From Symbiodinium natans (lineage: Eukaryota; Sar; Dinophyceae; Suessiales; Symbiodiniaceae): a stretch of 64,000 nt of DNA. Shown here piece after piece: positions 41,171 to 53,312 of this stretch. The stretch spans positions 1-64,000 of the forward strand of contig CAJNDS010000471.1 in NCBI GenBank assembly GCA_905221605.1, read 5' to 3'. Every line of letters begins with the position of its first letter. Positions within the stretch are counted from its first letter, which is position 1. The position numbers and the translations under genes are program-made. The notes beneath the pieces were generated by a model. That model saw only the letters and a list, made by a program, of their open reading frames with translations, had not been told where the DNA came from and did not search any database.

Positions 41171-41848
41171 GCGTGACCACATTGCACATTACCGTCTGTA
41201 TTTTCCCACACTGGAGTGCAGTGTGGTGCCACGGCATAAACAATCCTTTGCATTCTCAATCGGTATCGCGTACCACATGTGCGACAAAAGACACTCCAAC
41301 CAGCTGCCTCGTCGTGCTCACTGAGGAGCTGTTGCAGCAGTCGCTGGGCTCTGGCTTCAGTTGTCAGTCCCATGGCGACGAAATGCGACAAGCAGGAGAC
41401 AGGAAGCCCAGTTCAGTTCCATTGGCTGGCCTTTTGTATTTGTCTTGGTTTCAAAGATGTTTCATGTGGGGAAGCGCAAGCCTCCTGAGTCCACATCGTA
41501 AGATTTGAGAACTCAGGTAAGATTCTCAGGAAACCTACAATAACCTACAAACAGAGGAGGTTCTGCGCTTAGACCCGATCTCTTTCAAGGGTTGTGGTCA
41601 CCATGCGAATGACTAGACCAAAGTCCTTGAATAGTAGTTCGTAGAACCCGAAGGCCTATCACGCGGGGCTGTGACAGGCTTGGGCCTTGGGCTGTTTGGG
41701 GGCGTAGTCGCCCAGATGGCTGCGCGAGCGACGTGTTGCAAGATGGACATCATGCAGCCCCCAAACAGCCCAAACACTCTAAACTCTAAACCTGCAAAGA
41801 GCCGAAGCCTCCATGTGTCATGTCGATTCAATTCGGGCCTTTTTTAAA

Positions 41849-42160
41849 CTAAAGGGTCCGCTCCCAGACATACCCATCATCTCCAACCATTTTAGGACGA
41901 TTTTGTGAAAAGCTTGCCATTTCAACTTGGATTGGTCTCCACTGAGGCACCTTTGTGCTGCAAGGGAACGCAAGCTCGGAACAAGCGCGTGCTTTAACTC
42001 CGCGCATAGATAGAGTCGATCGAGTGTTTCCTGGATCCGGTGCTTGGGAAGGACTGCTGATTAACTTGTGGTACAAAGGGAGGAACCTGGAGAATTCTGA
42101 GAGGGCGAATGATTCTGAGAGATGGACAGTAAGGGCATTCGTTTTCCTTAACAAATTCAA
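41849..42160 (-). CDS. Candidate exon, strand ambiguous, unknown product
   Basis: The minus frame (SFALSEFSRFLPLYHKLISS, VEMASFSQNRPKMVGDDGYV) and an overlapping plus frame at 41955-42242 (LLINLWYKGRNLENSERAND) both look protein-like. Only one can be right. No domain recognised. Confidence 0.25.
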   Translation of the reverse strand: MNLLRKTNALTVHLSESFALSEFSRFLPLYHKLISSPSQAPDPGNTRSTLSMRGVKARACSELAFPCSTKVPQWRPIQVEMASFSQNRPKMVGDDGYVWERTL

Positions 42161-42400
42161 TAAGGCTCCTGATGACCTGCCGACCGGGAGTCATGTGGGC
42201 GCTCGCATACCAGTGAAAGCACGTGGCTTTCTGGGCCTCTGACGCTGCAGAGGGAGAGATATTTTTGGGTTCTAGTGATGTGCTCCATGCCTTGATTTGG
42301 CCAGGCGGATCCTCGAAAAGCCGGCGAAGAAGGCTACTCTACGAGTACTACACAGAGTCAGATAGTCAGATGCCTGTCACGATGTCGGGTTGCAGTCGCG

Positions 42401-42460
42401 TATGGTGTATGGTCGTGTATGGTCGTGTATGGTCGTGTATGGTCGTGTATGGTCGTGTAT
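42401..42460. repeat. 10-bp GGTCGTGTAT array, five to six copies
   Basis: Perfect tandem decamers ending at GTTCTCTTGG. Confidence 0.95.
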
Positions 42461-42599
42461 GTTCTCTTGGTCTCCGGTCTCAGCAAGGGTTCGGCTCGGG
42501 GTGGTCGCCCGTGATGTCTTCGGCAACGCGATGCGGATTCGCTGCTAGCATCTGCTAGCAAGCACGGTAGTGTGAACCATTGTGAACCCACCTTCACAG

Positions 42600-43550
42600 A
42601 TGAAGTCCAGAACCGAAGGGCACCGTGGACACACAGCTGCCGGGCTAGTGCGGTAAGGTCAAGCGAGCCTGGGCCACGGCGGAGGACGTGTACTGATGTT
42701 GTCTAACCCTCGTTAGGTCGACCCTGGTACAAGGCTGTCCTTCTGAGAGGCCGCATCTACCTGGTAAGCAGCTTCCGGTTAGCCGAAACAAAAGAAAAAT
42801 GGTAGAGACTTTTTGAACCCTTCACACTGAACCCTTTTGGGTTTTTTGTCGTAGATAAATCCCAGCCAAGCGGAGAGTCAGAGAGTCGCGAGAATTGCTT
42901 CAGGATTCCTGTGTTTCACGCTCGCTAATGCACCCGGAGCTCTTCCAGCTGCTGACGGCAAGTACAACGGGGAGCGCTGCACGATGCTGTGAACTTGCTG
43001 ACCCCGACACTTATGGGATTTAGGCAGGCCGGACGGGCCGGACCAACAAAGGGCGAACAGGACAGTTGCCACAGGAATGGGGCGACCCCCAGCACACAGG
43101 GCATCCAACTGGGCAGGTTGAAAACTCAGAAAGTGATAGTGGGGGTTGCAGCGTCAAGGGGAACTTGAGTTTAACCGAGAGGGAAGACCTGGGCTTGGAC
43201 CTCCGATCGCCACAAGAGTGACCTGGCAAGAGGCAAGAGCTGTGATGTCTGCACTTCGTGCGCCGTTTTCGTGACTGCAAGGCACTTTGTGCAGAGAATC
43301 TGCCTCCCACATCCACACCATGGTGGAGCACTCAGAAAGTATCGGTTGCAGATTGTGGCATGAGCAGTGTGAGGGTAAGTGACAGCTTTTGCTTTCTGCA
43401 GACTATGAGGATCTTCCCGGCGCTAAGCACCTCAAGTCATACAAGCGAAAACCGCCACGGGTGACGGAATGAGGACCAGAGGACCAGAGCCCATACTAAT
43501 GAACGAGTAATGATGGCATTGGTGCCTCAGTTTCCCAGCTGGCCCCCAGC
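42600..43550. other. Unassigned sequence
   Basis: Short overlapping frames on both strands; nothing recognised. Confidence 0.35.
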
Positions 43551-43555
43551 GGTGG

Positions 43556-43860
43556 GCGAACATCATGAGCATCAGCTGCCCCAGGCGGGCGAGCATCATG
43601 AGCATCAGCCGCCCAAGCCCTGAGCATTTGAAGCCAAAACAGGCGCATCATGAGCATCAGTGGCCCAGGCCCTCAACATTAAAGGCCAAGTGGGCGAACA
43701 TCATGAGCATCAGCTGCCCCGGGCAGGCGAGCATCATGAGCATCAGCCGCCCAAGCCCTGCCAAGTGGGCGAACATCATGAGCATCACGGGCGAGCATCA
43801 TGAGCATCAGTGGCCCAGGCCCTCAACATTAAAGGCCAAGTGGGCGAACATCATCAACAA
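43556..43860. repeat. CATCATGAGCATCAG tandem repeat with higher-order structure
   Basis: GGGCGAACATCATGAGCATC and GGCGAGCATCATGAGCATCA units alternate with CCGCCCAAGCCCTG and GTGGCCCAGGCCCTCAACAT linkers. A block of about 150 bp is repeated twice, ending at ATCAACAATAA. Confidence 0.9.
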
Positions 43861-44225
43861 TAACTCCTCGATAATTTGATGGTGCCATCATGTGCAACAT
43901 TGCGCAGCACGTCCCACTAGAATCACGCGTTTCGCTCAAGACTGGTCGCGCCTTGTGCTTGCAAAGGAGCTGATGCAATGCCTGTCGCGAAAGCAGGGCC
44001 AATAGAGAAATGACAGCTGTTGCTCGTCGTGTTGGAGCACGTGAGATCCGCTGAGCTGACGGAAGACATCGGAGTTTCGGACGGAGCAGGAGCTGTGTTG
44101 CTTGCACAGATTGAGAAGCCACGGGCGCTTGTGCACAGGCTCGGCCTCTCACTCCTGCAGGCAACAAGAGCAGGGAACTCAGCACGCAAGGGGCATCCGG
44201 CTGCACAGGTAAAAAAGGAAGCGAT

Positions 44226-44450
44226 GCCGGTTTGCCGGTGGTAAATCCCACCATCAAGTTAAGCTGTCCATGCTGTCCTTGAATGCTCTGGGCTTCCGCC
44301 TTCGAAAGAGTGCAGCGCTCTTGCATCCTAGCGGTCCTAGCAGCTGCCTCCAAAAGCTTGGCCACACGCCCCGGCTTCTTCTCCAAGCTTTTGCCAAACG
44401 AAAGGGCATCAACCTTTAGACGAATGCCAAGCATGTCAACAAAAGGGGCA
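44226..44450 (-). pseudogene. Possible reverse-transcriptase C-terminal fragment
   Basis: The minus frame reads APFVDMLGIRLKVDALSFGK, then KKPGRVAKLLEAAARTARMQ, then SKAEAQSIQGQHGQLNLMVG. A [F/M]LG[I/V] box followed by a basic RV-x-x-L helix and an EAQ-x-x-G-x-L-N motif is the layout of the segment just after the palm in many retroelement reverse transcriptases, including those common in algal genomes. No catalytic YxDD is present nearby. The frame continues to 43829 but that part loses protein character. Treat as a relic; the assignment is tentative. Confidence 0.35.
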
Positions 44451-44927
44451 TCCTTATATCACCCTCGGCGATCCTCGGCGCACCTAAAGGAGCGGCCTCT
44501 TCAGCTGCTGCAAGGCGCTGAAATGCTCAGTCTGCGTTGGTCGTGTTCAGGCTGTCACGAAGACCATTTCAGAGATGAACTTCAGACCCTCTTTCCAGCG
44601 AGATGAAGAACTGCTGGACGCTTTATAAGGGTTGCGGAAGGCCACGGTTTCAAGATCTTCAAGCTACGGGTGCCATTCCAGACCCTCGCAAACTGAATTT
44701 TAGGGCATGAGCTGCATGGAAAAGCGTGGGAAAGACCGCAAGAGTTTTACATGGGGTCAGAGCTGTGTTATCTGGAGGTGCTGCCAAGGCATAGCAACCT
44801 GTGCAAGCCAAGTTGCTCTCTGTAGTGGAGAACTTGAGACTGATATTTTTATTTTCATCTGGCACGTCTTTCATGGTGGGAGTCGACGGAGCCTGCTGAC
44901 TTTGCCCGCAAAAGGCTGGGTCAGCCA

Positions 44928-45160
44928 ATGCAGCAGCCAAGCTCTCTGATAGGCGGGGTCTCGACTAGCGATCCCACCAATCAGCGGAAGGCTCGGAAGA
45001 GTGCCGCACCATCGACGGATTCACCGACGAGCCCCAAGTCGCCACAGACACGGCGCAGCCTTGCTGGAGGGTCGAGGAAGCGAAAAGCTGGCGGCAGCTA
45101 CGCCAGTACATGGTGGGAGAGCATTGGCTTGGACTTCCGATCGCCGCAACTTTCTATCAC
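44928..45160 (+). CDS. Candidate exon, Ser/Pro/Lys-rich, unknown product
   Basis: The plus frame GGVSTSDPTNQRKARKSAAP then STDSPTSPKSPQTRRSLAGG and RKRKAGGSYASTWWES resembles a disordered, basic, phosphorylatable region with a nuclear-signal-like cluster. No domain; borders unknown. Confidence 0.3.
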
Positions 45161-46085
45161 ACTGGGCGCAATGGGCGCAAGTCTCGCGACTGCCCTGCCA
45201 CTCCTTTGGCTCCTTCGACCTCCTTCGACCTCCACGACTGCCATCTTCACAACGTGAAGTGCGGCAAGATTCGATGCTTGAGGGATTGAACAGGTCCAGA
45301 CTGCACCGACTTGAGTTATCTTCCACCTTGGCTCTGCATCAATCCTGGTGGCCAACTCCGCAACTCCTATTGACACTCACGCCCCACTCTTGTGGGGCGG
45401 CGCCCGAGTTTATAGCCAAGAATTCATTTACATTGTGACCACACTGGATGCACAACGTCACAACTTGCGCCACAACAGAAAACAGAAGACGCGAGCAGAT
45501 CGAGCAGAGGTCAGGGACTGTCAGGGACTTCTTTTCTGCGGCACTAGTTCATTATGGAAAAGCACACCTCAGAGTCCATTAAGCTGAGAATCCGTGAGCT
45601 GCGCGAGCTACGCCGCAAAGAAGCAAAGAGCCGCTCAGCCCCGATGCGCTGACCTCAAATCTGCGCTCTTCCTTGCTGTGATAAAGCTCTCCATAAGCAT
45701 CAATGATTGCGCAATTGTCAAGATTTGCAGATCTTCTCCGCAGTGAATGACGGGTTGAGACTCACACTTCTTATCCGCTCTGCGGGTAGTCTTCGCCCTT
45801 GCTAGTGGATCTAGTGGGATCATGGCGCCAGTCTAAATCCTCGCTCGCATGGCCCAAGACATGAAGCAAGCCGTAGATGCCGTAGATGTGTGTAGGAAAG
45901 CATGTGGCGACACGTGTAGGGAAGAGCCCGCACCATCTGCACCCTCAAATCCGATTGCAAGACCCAGCTGTTGCTTTCTGATCCTGCAAGGATGGAGCCT
46001 TCGAAATTCACAAGAGACCAAAAGCAGGGAACACAACGCTCAGGGAACCTTCAGCACTGCTGGTGAGCTCTGGTGAGCTCAAAGA

Positions 46086-46500
46086 GTGAAAGCTGCGACA
46101 GCTGCTGCTCTTGAGTCTCCGCCGAAGACGCAGCCTTGGAGATCCTTAAGCACGTCTGGTGATGGCCGCAAACTGCACATTGGTTGGGGAAGCGAGATGT
46201 CTGAAGTCCAAACTTCCAAAGCGGCTGAACACTCCGGTGACATGGAAGCTGCTCGTGAGAAGTTTCGAGCTGCAGCAGACTCAAGGACCGGCGGAAACAG
46301 TACATAAGGCAGCGTCTCTAATTGAAACCTCCGCTGAGTCCGACAAGAAAGGCCGAGAAGTCCAGACCACACCGACTTGTGCTAGTGTATCTGATCTCGG
46401 CGGCGCATCAGCAATCACTGTGTGTCAGCTCTCCGTGTCCAACTCATGCCAATCCGGCGGACGGCCTGATTGTGACGGTGGAACATGTCGCAGTCTCTGA
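46086..46500 (+). CDS. Candidate exon(s), unknown product
   Basis: Two overlapping plus frames, 46086-46307 (EHSGDMEAAREKFRAAAD) and 46159-46500 (SLIETSAESDKKGREVQTTP), each look protein-like in part. Could be one gene with an intron or frame break. No family recognised. Confidence 0.25.
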
Positions 46501-46599
46501 AAGTCGTGCTATCCGCTCAAAACTGCAGAGGCCTCGCCGTGCGCCGTGCTTGTGACAAAACACTTGTGCAGAGAGTATCAGACTGCCTCTCCTGCTGGC

Positions 46600-48390
46600 T
46601 TCAAAACCAGCAGAGAACAGGACAGAGAGGGCTGTCAGGGAGGGCTGTCAGGAACACTTTAACATCCACAGAATCGCAGGAAGATGTGAGTGCGATTGTG
46701 CAAAGCATCCAGCGGTGGGTGGCCATTGTCTCTTTCGGAATCTGTTGAATCAGGGCTGCTTGAGTTGGCTCCAGTCTTGTCACATCATGCCCGGCGGGAC
46801 GTGGGTGGGAGGGCCCTGCGTCTTGACAGCGGCTCTGGCAGAAAGCTGGAAGTGAGAACGGGGTCGAGACTTGCTGGCACGTAGCTTGACCCAGCACTGA
46901 CAAGTCAGTGCCTGACATGGTGCACCCTGCGACTGCCAAGAGCGGTTGCAGAATCCGGCAGTTTGGCAGGTGCGGATCACGATAAAGGAAGGGTAGCCGC
47001 AGACAGCTGAGAATTACGGACCCTTGCAAGCCAGGCTTTATGGCCATCATGGTTGCTTTGGGCCAGAAGCGGAGCGACATCCCAGGCCGGACTGAACAAA
47101 CCCTTGAGGAGTTGGACGGAAAAGGGGGAAAGTGGAGTTTGCCAGCAGCATGGAAATGGGGCTGCACGAGTTTTAAGACTGCCAGCGTCCGCGCTTTGAA
47201 GACCCTAACCGAAAAAGAAGTTTCAGTAGGCCTGCCAGGGCCTGGGTGTCAGTAAAATTCTTTGCGCTCAACTGTTACCACTATCCCACTAGCCCACGGA
47301 GAGGCACAGAGGCTCTCAGCTATTGCGGGGATTGGCATTGCTTGGGATTGGCACGCGCATGCATGCGCTGGATGCGCTGGTGCGGAGCAATTACAGCCCA
47401 TCTCCAAGGGAGCACTGGGCTGTACTGGCCGGGATGCTTCTGCTCAATCCAAGCCTCTTCTCCAACAAGGCAGCAAGGAGGCCACATTCATGTGGAACAA
47501 GTTTTGCTACGCTCACCTTGTCAGGGGAAAGGCGTTGCTTTTCACTTTGCCGTTACAGGCATGGTCACCGCTGAGTGAACCGTGCAGCTTCCCTTAAAGG
47601 GCCAGGTCCATCCAGGTCCTGGAGGCGCAGCTTTAGGGTTTAGGAATGGGAGGGCTCCGGTGCACCGCACCTTGATCCCGGAGGTCCAAGTGGTGCACGT
47701 GCCAATTTCTCAGCCTGCTCTGAAAGCTGGTCAGCCTGTCAGGGGTTTAGGGTTTGGGTTCAGGGGTTCGCGGGTCTTAAAGGCATTAGGGGCTGCGAAC
47801 CATACTATAAGCCCTCCAAGCTTGAATGAGGTCCTGAATCCCCCCCCAAAAAAGCTAAAACCTGAATCCTGAAGCTCCAGAACCTAACTAAACCTAAACC
47901 CTACAAACCCCAACTTCTGCCTGGGCGGGCCGGAGCCTTCCTTGCGCTTGCACATTGCTGAGGCTCATCTCGGCCTGCAATGAGATTCATGGGGTGTGGT
48001 TTGGAAGGTCTTAGGGAGTTTAGGTACCCTAACTAAACCCGAATCCCCGAATAAACCCTGAACCCCGCCTTCTGCGGCTTTTTGCGGGCCGACTCCTTTG
48101 CTTTCGGCATGGCCGTCGGCGCCTGGGGCAGCCCGTCAACGGCCTGATGGATAAGGCTGCTATGGGGTTTACAGGGTTTAGGGCTTAGGGTTGGAAAGGG
48201 ACTTGAAGGTGTACAGGATTTATCCTTGGGTTTACAGGGTTTCGGGCTTCTTTAGGGTTCAGCATCTCAAGTCCAAGCATTCACTAGTCAGGCTTACCAT
48301 GAACCCTGCAAAACCCTGAAAACCTGAAAACACGGAAATCCTGAGAACCTGATGTAGAGCGGTTTTTCCCCCCACCCCACCCTTGACACT
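46600..48390. other. Low-copy sequence, no supported gene
   Basis: Overlapping frames on both strands (for example minus 46601-47167). Isolated telomere-like fragments appear from about 47630 to 48260. Confidence 0.35.
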
Positions 48391-48398
48391 TCAGGGCG

Positions 48399-48488
48399 AA
48401 ACATTTGCCGAATTGCCGGCGAATTTTTGACCATTGCCGGCGAACTTCTGACAATTGCCGGCAAAGTTTTGACATTTGCCGGCGAATT
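48399..48488. repeat. 21-bp TTGCCGGCGAA repeat, four copies
   Basis: ATTGCCGGCGAATTTTTGACC, read as ATTGCCGGCGAA plus TTTTTGACC, recurs with small changes. Each unit contains the palindrome GCCGGC. Confidence 0.85.
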
Positions 48489-48839
48489 CATTCGGGCTTA
48501 TCTTGTATGAAAGAGAGGTTTAGGGTTTAGGGTTGAGGGCTTCCAGTGTATCAGTCGGCCCCAGGCAGGCCAAAAACCGTCTGAGCGTGCAGCCGGCAGA
48601 GGAGGGTTTATGGCTTAGGGCTTCTGGCCAAAAGAAAAGTCTCATCTGATCAGGGTGTGGGGGTCTTGGAGATTTGGGGCTGAGGGTCTAATGCATCTCT
48701 TACAAGAGGCTCCCCCGTAACCCCCCCCCCCCCCAACATGAAAAACACATACAAATGACAATGCTGGTACCATGGTCGTATACACACTCGCTAACTCAAC
48801 AAGCGAAGAAGGGGGTCACAAGCCCAAGAAAACCAACAG

Positions 48840-48940
48840 CGGAAGCCCTAATCCCCTAAACCCTAAAAACCCTAACCCCCCCAAACCCTAAACCCACAAC
48901 CCAAAACCCTAAGCTTTGAACCCTAAACCCTAAACCCGAA
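48840..48940. repeat. Interstitial telomere-like patch
   Basis: CCCCTAAACCCTAAAAACCC and related degenerate units. Confidence 0.85.
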
Positions 48941-49435
48941 ATCCTACATAAAAGCACAGAGACTCCGCCCCTCACCCCCCACCTCTTCGCCCTCCAGCTC
49001 CCGGCCAGGCCCGGAACCAGGCATGGTCTATGTGGTGTTTCGGGAACCAAGGGGACGTAAGTTTCGACGACGGTTTTTTGAGAAGAGGCTTTTTGGGATT
49101 CCGGGGTTGGGCTTTTGATCTAGCACACTGAAACTTTACACCAAGATGGGTTTGAGTATTTTAGGTCAGGTTGATACGAATATGAAACTACTTTCGTAAG
49201 GGATGCTTGGCTCTGGGGCCAGGGATGATTTCATGCGCCTGTGCGTCAACGCCCTTGCAGCTTGAGCATGACAGAGGCCCTGATCTACGGAATGTTTCCC
49301 CACCTACCCCCTACCTCGTCTTTGAACGCACCTTTCGGGTAGCCCTAAACCCTATACCCCCCTAACTCCAACACCCTTGTACGGGGATCTGGGAGTTCTT
49401 CGGCATGGGACTTTTTGCGTTTGACAAACCGCCTT

Positions 49436-49461
49436 GCGCGCGCGCGCGCGCGCGCGCGCGC
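49436..49461. repeat. (CG)13 run
   Basis: 26 nt of alternating GC, a classic left-handed (Z-DNA) candidate and a polymorphic site. Confidence 0.95.
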
Positions 49462-50102
49462 AGATGGCACAGGGTGACGCTCGACCAGGTTTTCTAAGGC
49501 CGGGTCATATGCTCCAAACCTTCCCAAGTTAAGGATGTAAATGATGCTACGTGCAAGGATGACAACTTTCTCCCTGCTCGTTTTCGGGACATGATTGAAG
49601 GTGGTACTTGTGATGGCTTTGCTGGTAAGGGATGGAACCATGATGAACGCGGCATTGCAGTACCGCATAGGACCAGGATACGTCGAAGGGCGGACGAAGC
49701 TCACTCAACATGAAGTCTCGCACAACCTCGCTGGTTCTGGGTCGCGTGTCCGGCCCGTTCGGGTGCTCTCGAACCTGGATGGGCCATGGAAGCCATCCCA
49801 GAGGGCTCACCGAAAAAGCCAGAGGGCTCACCGAAAAAGGCTTGCCATGGGCTCCTTCCCCAAAGGGTGCCGCCAAGAAAGAGGTTCACACTAACCGTCC
49901 CCAGGTCGCTGGAAGGCACTCCAACACGGTCAACCGCGAGGCCTGGATGGCCTGGCCCCACCAATCTCCCAAAAATCCAGTTGTACGAGTGGTTACGCAC
50001 ACAGGGCCAGCTGAGCTGCCTTTCGTGCCGGATAAATGGGATAATCGGCGGTTAACGAATCGTATCCCTAGTCACCAACTTCCGGCTATTGACCAGCCCA
50101 AT

Positions 50103-50184
50103 CCAACCAACCAACCAACCAACCAACCAACCAACCAACCAACCAACCAACCAACCAACCAACCAACAACACACACACACACCC
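50103..50184. repeat. (CCAA)n then (CA)n
   Basis: About 16 CCAA tetramers, then CAACACACACACAC. Confidence 0.95.
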
Positions 50185-50699
50185 ATACGCACATGCACAA
50201 GCACATGCACCCACGCATGCACGCGCAACCAGCGACATAGCATCTGCCACGCAGTATGTTGGTGGCGGATTAATTTCCTTTCTGCAGGTAGAACAAGGCA
50301 TTTGGGCCTAGGGCGGCTTGCATGTCCGAATTCTCTGTCAGAATAGGCGGGTGATGGCGAGTGGTGCTAACTACGCTCGGCTCCCAAGTGCAATTCTATC
50401 TGTGAACCTGCGAAAGATTTGGTATTGTGTACATCACGTCTGCTTGCACGTTCACTGGGTTCCAGAGGGGTGGTGAAGGGAGGGAGCGGGAACATAAAAC
50501 AGACCTCAACAAACGGAAACGAGCTCTGCAGAGTTATTCGCCTTTGCGAAGCCGTTCCAACTTTGCATGCGCCATGTCCGTCGATGTACGTGAAGGTCTG
50601 TCAACAAGCGCGTCTGAACCCGAAGCTCCTTCAAACCCCGAACCTCCCCAAGCCTGACATGCTACAAATTCATCTTGCGATATCAGTTAAGAGCTAACA

Positions 50700-50900
50700 A
50701 TGCCTACTTCTCGATGTGTATGCGCTCGCGCGTGTGTGCACGCGTGCGTGTGCATGTGTACATACGCACGTGCATGTGACAGGCATTCCCCAAAAGAATC
50801 ACATACATGCATGCATACATACATAAAATACAAACAGCACGCCATTGCATTGCTTTGCATTGCATACATTGCGCTGCGTTGCATTGCATTACACTCGATC
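50700..50900. repeat. Purine-pyrimidine alternating and CATTG-rich simple sequence
   Basis: GTGTGCACGCGTGCGTGTGC-type alternation, then ATACATACATA, then repeated GCATTGCATTG. Not coding. Confidence 0.75.
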
Positions 50901-51154
50901 ATTGCCTTAAACTAAATACATGTGTGCACTTATTTGGTACATACAAATACATACACGTACATACGCAGATCGCATCCAAGCACAGGGTTAGGGAAATGCA
51001 TTGAACCGCGAGCGAAATACAGCGTAATGCTTGATGCTAGTAGCTGCTAGAGCCAGCTGACCGAAACCCTCGCCTGAATTCACATGATATGCCTGCATTC
51101 GGATGAAAATCAACTTTATTGTACACAGTGAAAGACCTGTGTCGCATGGTGCAG

Positions 51155-51736
51155 GTCCCGGAACTTTCAGCGCCTCTGCCAATGGCTCTGATTCGCTCTA
51201 CGCGCCCCACTCGAACGTTGGCAGTAAGCCTCGTCCAGTATCAGCCGATGCCTGAGGCACTCTGAATCCCAAGCATCGCACCGGTGCATTCGGCACGCAT
51301 GTGTGGAACTCATTCTGATAGTTCGTGATGGATTCTGAGCTCTGCACCTTGCCAGCCCCTGATTCAAAAAGAATGCTCAGCCAAATGCTCTTGAGAGGCA
51401 GCTTCTACTCTGAACTTGCATGGCCTCTTCCCAGCTCCTGCACGGAACAGCAAGAGTGGATAAGAATGGTCAACCCTTCTTGAAATTTCGAATTTGCTTC
51501 TGGCAACCGCAGACCACCATGAGTCACTGCGATGCACTCGAATGAATGTACAACCGCTTGGCTCTGCTTTTGCGTTTTTCCTGCGTAGGCTGCTGCGGTC
51601 TTCCATGCCTGACACCCGAGTTGTCACGGCTTATCGCGACCATTTGCAAATCAGAATACAAGCCGCTCGGAGAAGTCTGCAGGTGGCAGGAGCGGATGCA
51701 TTTAAGTGGCTTGAGCGGCGAATGCAAGCGCCGTAA
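51155..51736 (+). CDS. Candidate exons, strand uncertain, unknown product
   Basis: On the plus strand, TTTTTCCTGCGTAG|G at 51588 precedes LLRSSMPDTRVVTAYRDHLQ, then IRIQAARRSLQVAGADAFKW and a stop at 51736, which looks like a terminal exon. A second plus stretch, 51155-51265, reads VPELSAPLPMALIRSTRPTR. However, the minus strand at 51167-51367 (HRCDAWDSECLRHRLILDEA) is equally protein-like, so the two ends may belong to different genes. Confidence 0.3.
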
Positions 51737-52166
51737 AAAACAACACTTTCACAGGGCAAAAACAAAGCACATCTGAACAGGGTTTTGTGCACTTTTCCAG
51801 GCCGTTAGCAAAATATACTGCACACAGCCCCTTGCCCTCACCAAGTGCATTGTGCTCGCTCCTTTCTTTAATTCGCTAATGCTACTAAGAGCCTGCGAAC
51901 GGGGATTTAACAGACAACCGCCGCCTATGACCAAGAATTATTGACCATTGACTGCCAAGGAAGAAACTATCCAAGAAGAATTCTATCCTTCTTGGTGTTT
52001 TGAACTACGGGGCCCTTATACAAGATCGCGCCATCTCACGCAACACATGAATGACGGAAGCTGGCCAATCCTACCTGAAGCTGCAGTCCCCTTCAGATAG
52101 GGACGAGCAGCATGCATCATAAGGTATCACTGGCGCAGCAAGCTTGTCCGTCTGCATGAATTCATG

Positions 52167-52436
52167 CTAACGTGTGCTGAAAAATGTTTGTGACATTCCG
52201 CTTGTACTGCCTGTAGTGGTCGACATTCTGCCCTTCAAGCATAGCTGAAGAACTAGAGTAGCCACGTAGCCTCCAAAAGGAGTCCTTGCATTCCGACTCG
52301 GCCAGCTCATGCTGTGCGATTGCTTCTCAAGAACCATCTTGTCGCAGAGCTCTTGCTGACCGTAGTGGGCGCATGTGGACGCAGAATGGCGCGGAATCAC
52401 GAATAATCCACCACTGGCAGGTGCCGGATATGCCAT
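52167..52436 (-). CDS. Possible 3'-terminal exon of the 52-56.6 kb minus gene
   Basis: The minus frame contains GQQELCDKMVLEKQSHSMSW and PFGGYVATLVLQLCLKGRMS and stops at 52167. It is the most downstream candidate in a series of minus exons. No domain recognised. Confidence 0.3.
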   Translation of the reverse strand: MAYPAPASGGLFVIPRHSASTCAHYGQQELCDKMVLEKQSHSMSWPSRNARTPFGGYVATLVLQLCLKGRMSTTTGSTSGMSQTFFSTR

Positions 52437-52512
52437 TGCTCAGTCAAGCAAGAGAGGCATGCACAGCCACAGCAATCAAGACGCTGACGCAATCTGCATG
52501 CGAAAGGCCCTA

Positions 52513-52652
52513 TCAAGATTTAAACATAAATGTTTGGAGCAAGATATCGTCTTCCTTGTACCAGTACTCATGCTCAACTCCAATTTGCAGCTGTCTAATG
52601 CGGCCTTCTGCTTGCGCTTCTCCAGACGCGATGTGATCTTCCTGTGTATTGC
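52513..52652 (-). CDS. Exon with clean acceptor site, unknown product
   Basis: On the minus strand TTGTGTTTGGCAG|G at 52653 precedes a frame reading NTQEDHIASGEAQAEGRIRQ, LQIGVEHEYWYKEDDILLQT, FMFKS and a stop at 52513. Charged helix followed by an acidic aromatic stretch; strongly protein-like. The donor side is not certain. No family recognised. Confidence 0.5.
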
Positions 52653-53018
52653 CTGCCAAACACAAGGCAGCAGGACCACTCTGTCATTGTGACGCAGAAA
52701 AAAGTGGCGAGCAGAACCATTTTGCAAGACCCCCGAATACCAACATGAGGCACAACTGCAAGTCAGAGAATTTCCCACTTCATTTTAACGGGGTTCTAAA
52801 CTTGATTCACAAACGTGATAACGTGACTTGCCAGAGATCGGGATCTTCTGATATTGCGCTCAACATCATCATCAGAGAAGGCCCTGCAGGTTTACATCGT
52901 CCTGGATGAACAAAGCAACCAAGCTGAAGCCCTTTCTTGAGCACGTAAGGTCTTGCAATCCCTAAACCTTGTACACACCCTATGCAGTGGGATCTAAGAA
53001 ACGGACCCTATTCTGTAT

Positions 53019-53312
53019 TCAGCTGATTGGTTTTTCAACTTCATACGTGACGACAAAGCTGTTGATGCTGATGATGTTTATCGATTCCAATAATCTCCTC
53101 GATGCACAATCCAGACTCCAAAATGAACCCACATTCCATCTCTGACCCTGGAGCCACCCACTTCCAGGAGGCAACCCTCCTGCTATGCGGAAAGAACGGT
53201 AGGTTGTTGCCTCAAGTTCACGCTCGAGCACGTCTCGGAAGAAGCGAACCTTGACAGACCAAGAAGCATGAGAGTCGTAAGAAACAACATCGCATACCGC
53301 AACATAAACCAC
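53019..53312 (-). CDS. Candidate exon, unknown product
   Basis: The minus frame reads VAVCDVVSYDSHASWSVKVR, FFRDVLERELEATTYRSFRI and AGGLPPGSGWLQGQRWNVGS. It overlaps and appears to continue, in another frame, from 53298-53464. A GTATGC...TGTCAAG stretch could be a 48-nt intron, but that length preserves frame and so does not explain the change. An indel is the more likely cause. Confidence 0.45.
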   Translation of the reverse strand: MVYVAVCDVVSYDSHASWSVKVRFFRDVLERELEATTYRSFRIAGGLPPGSGWLQGQRWNVGSFWSLDCASRRLLESINIISINSFVVTYEVEKPIS

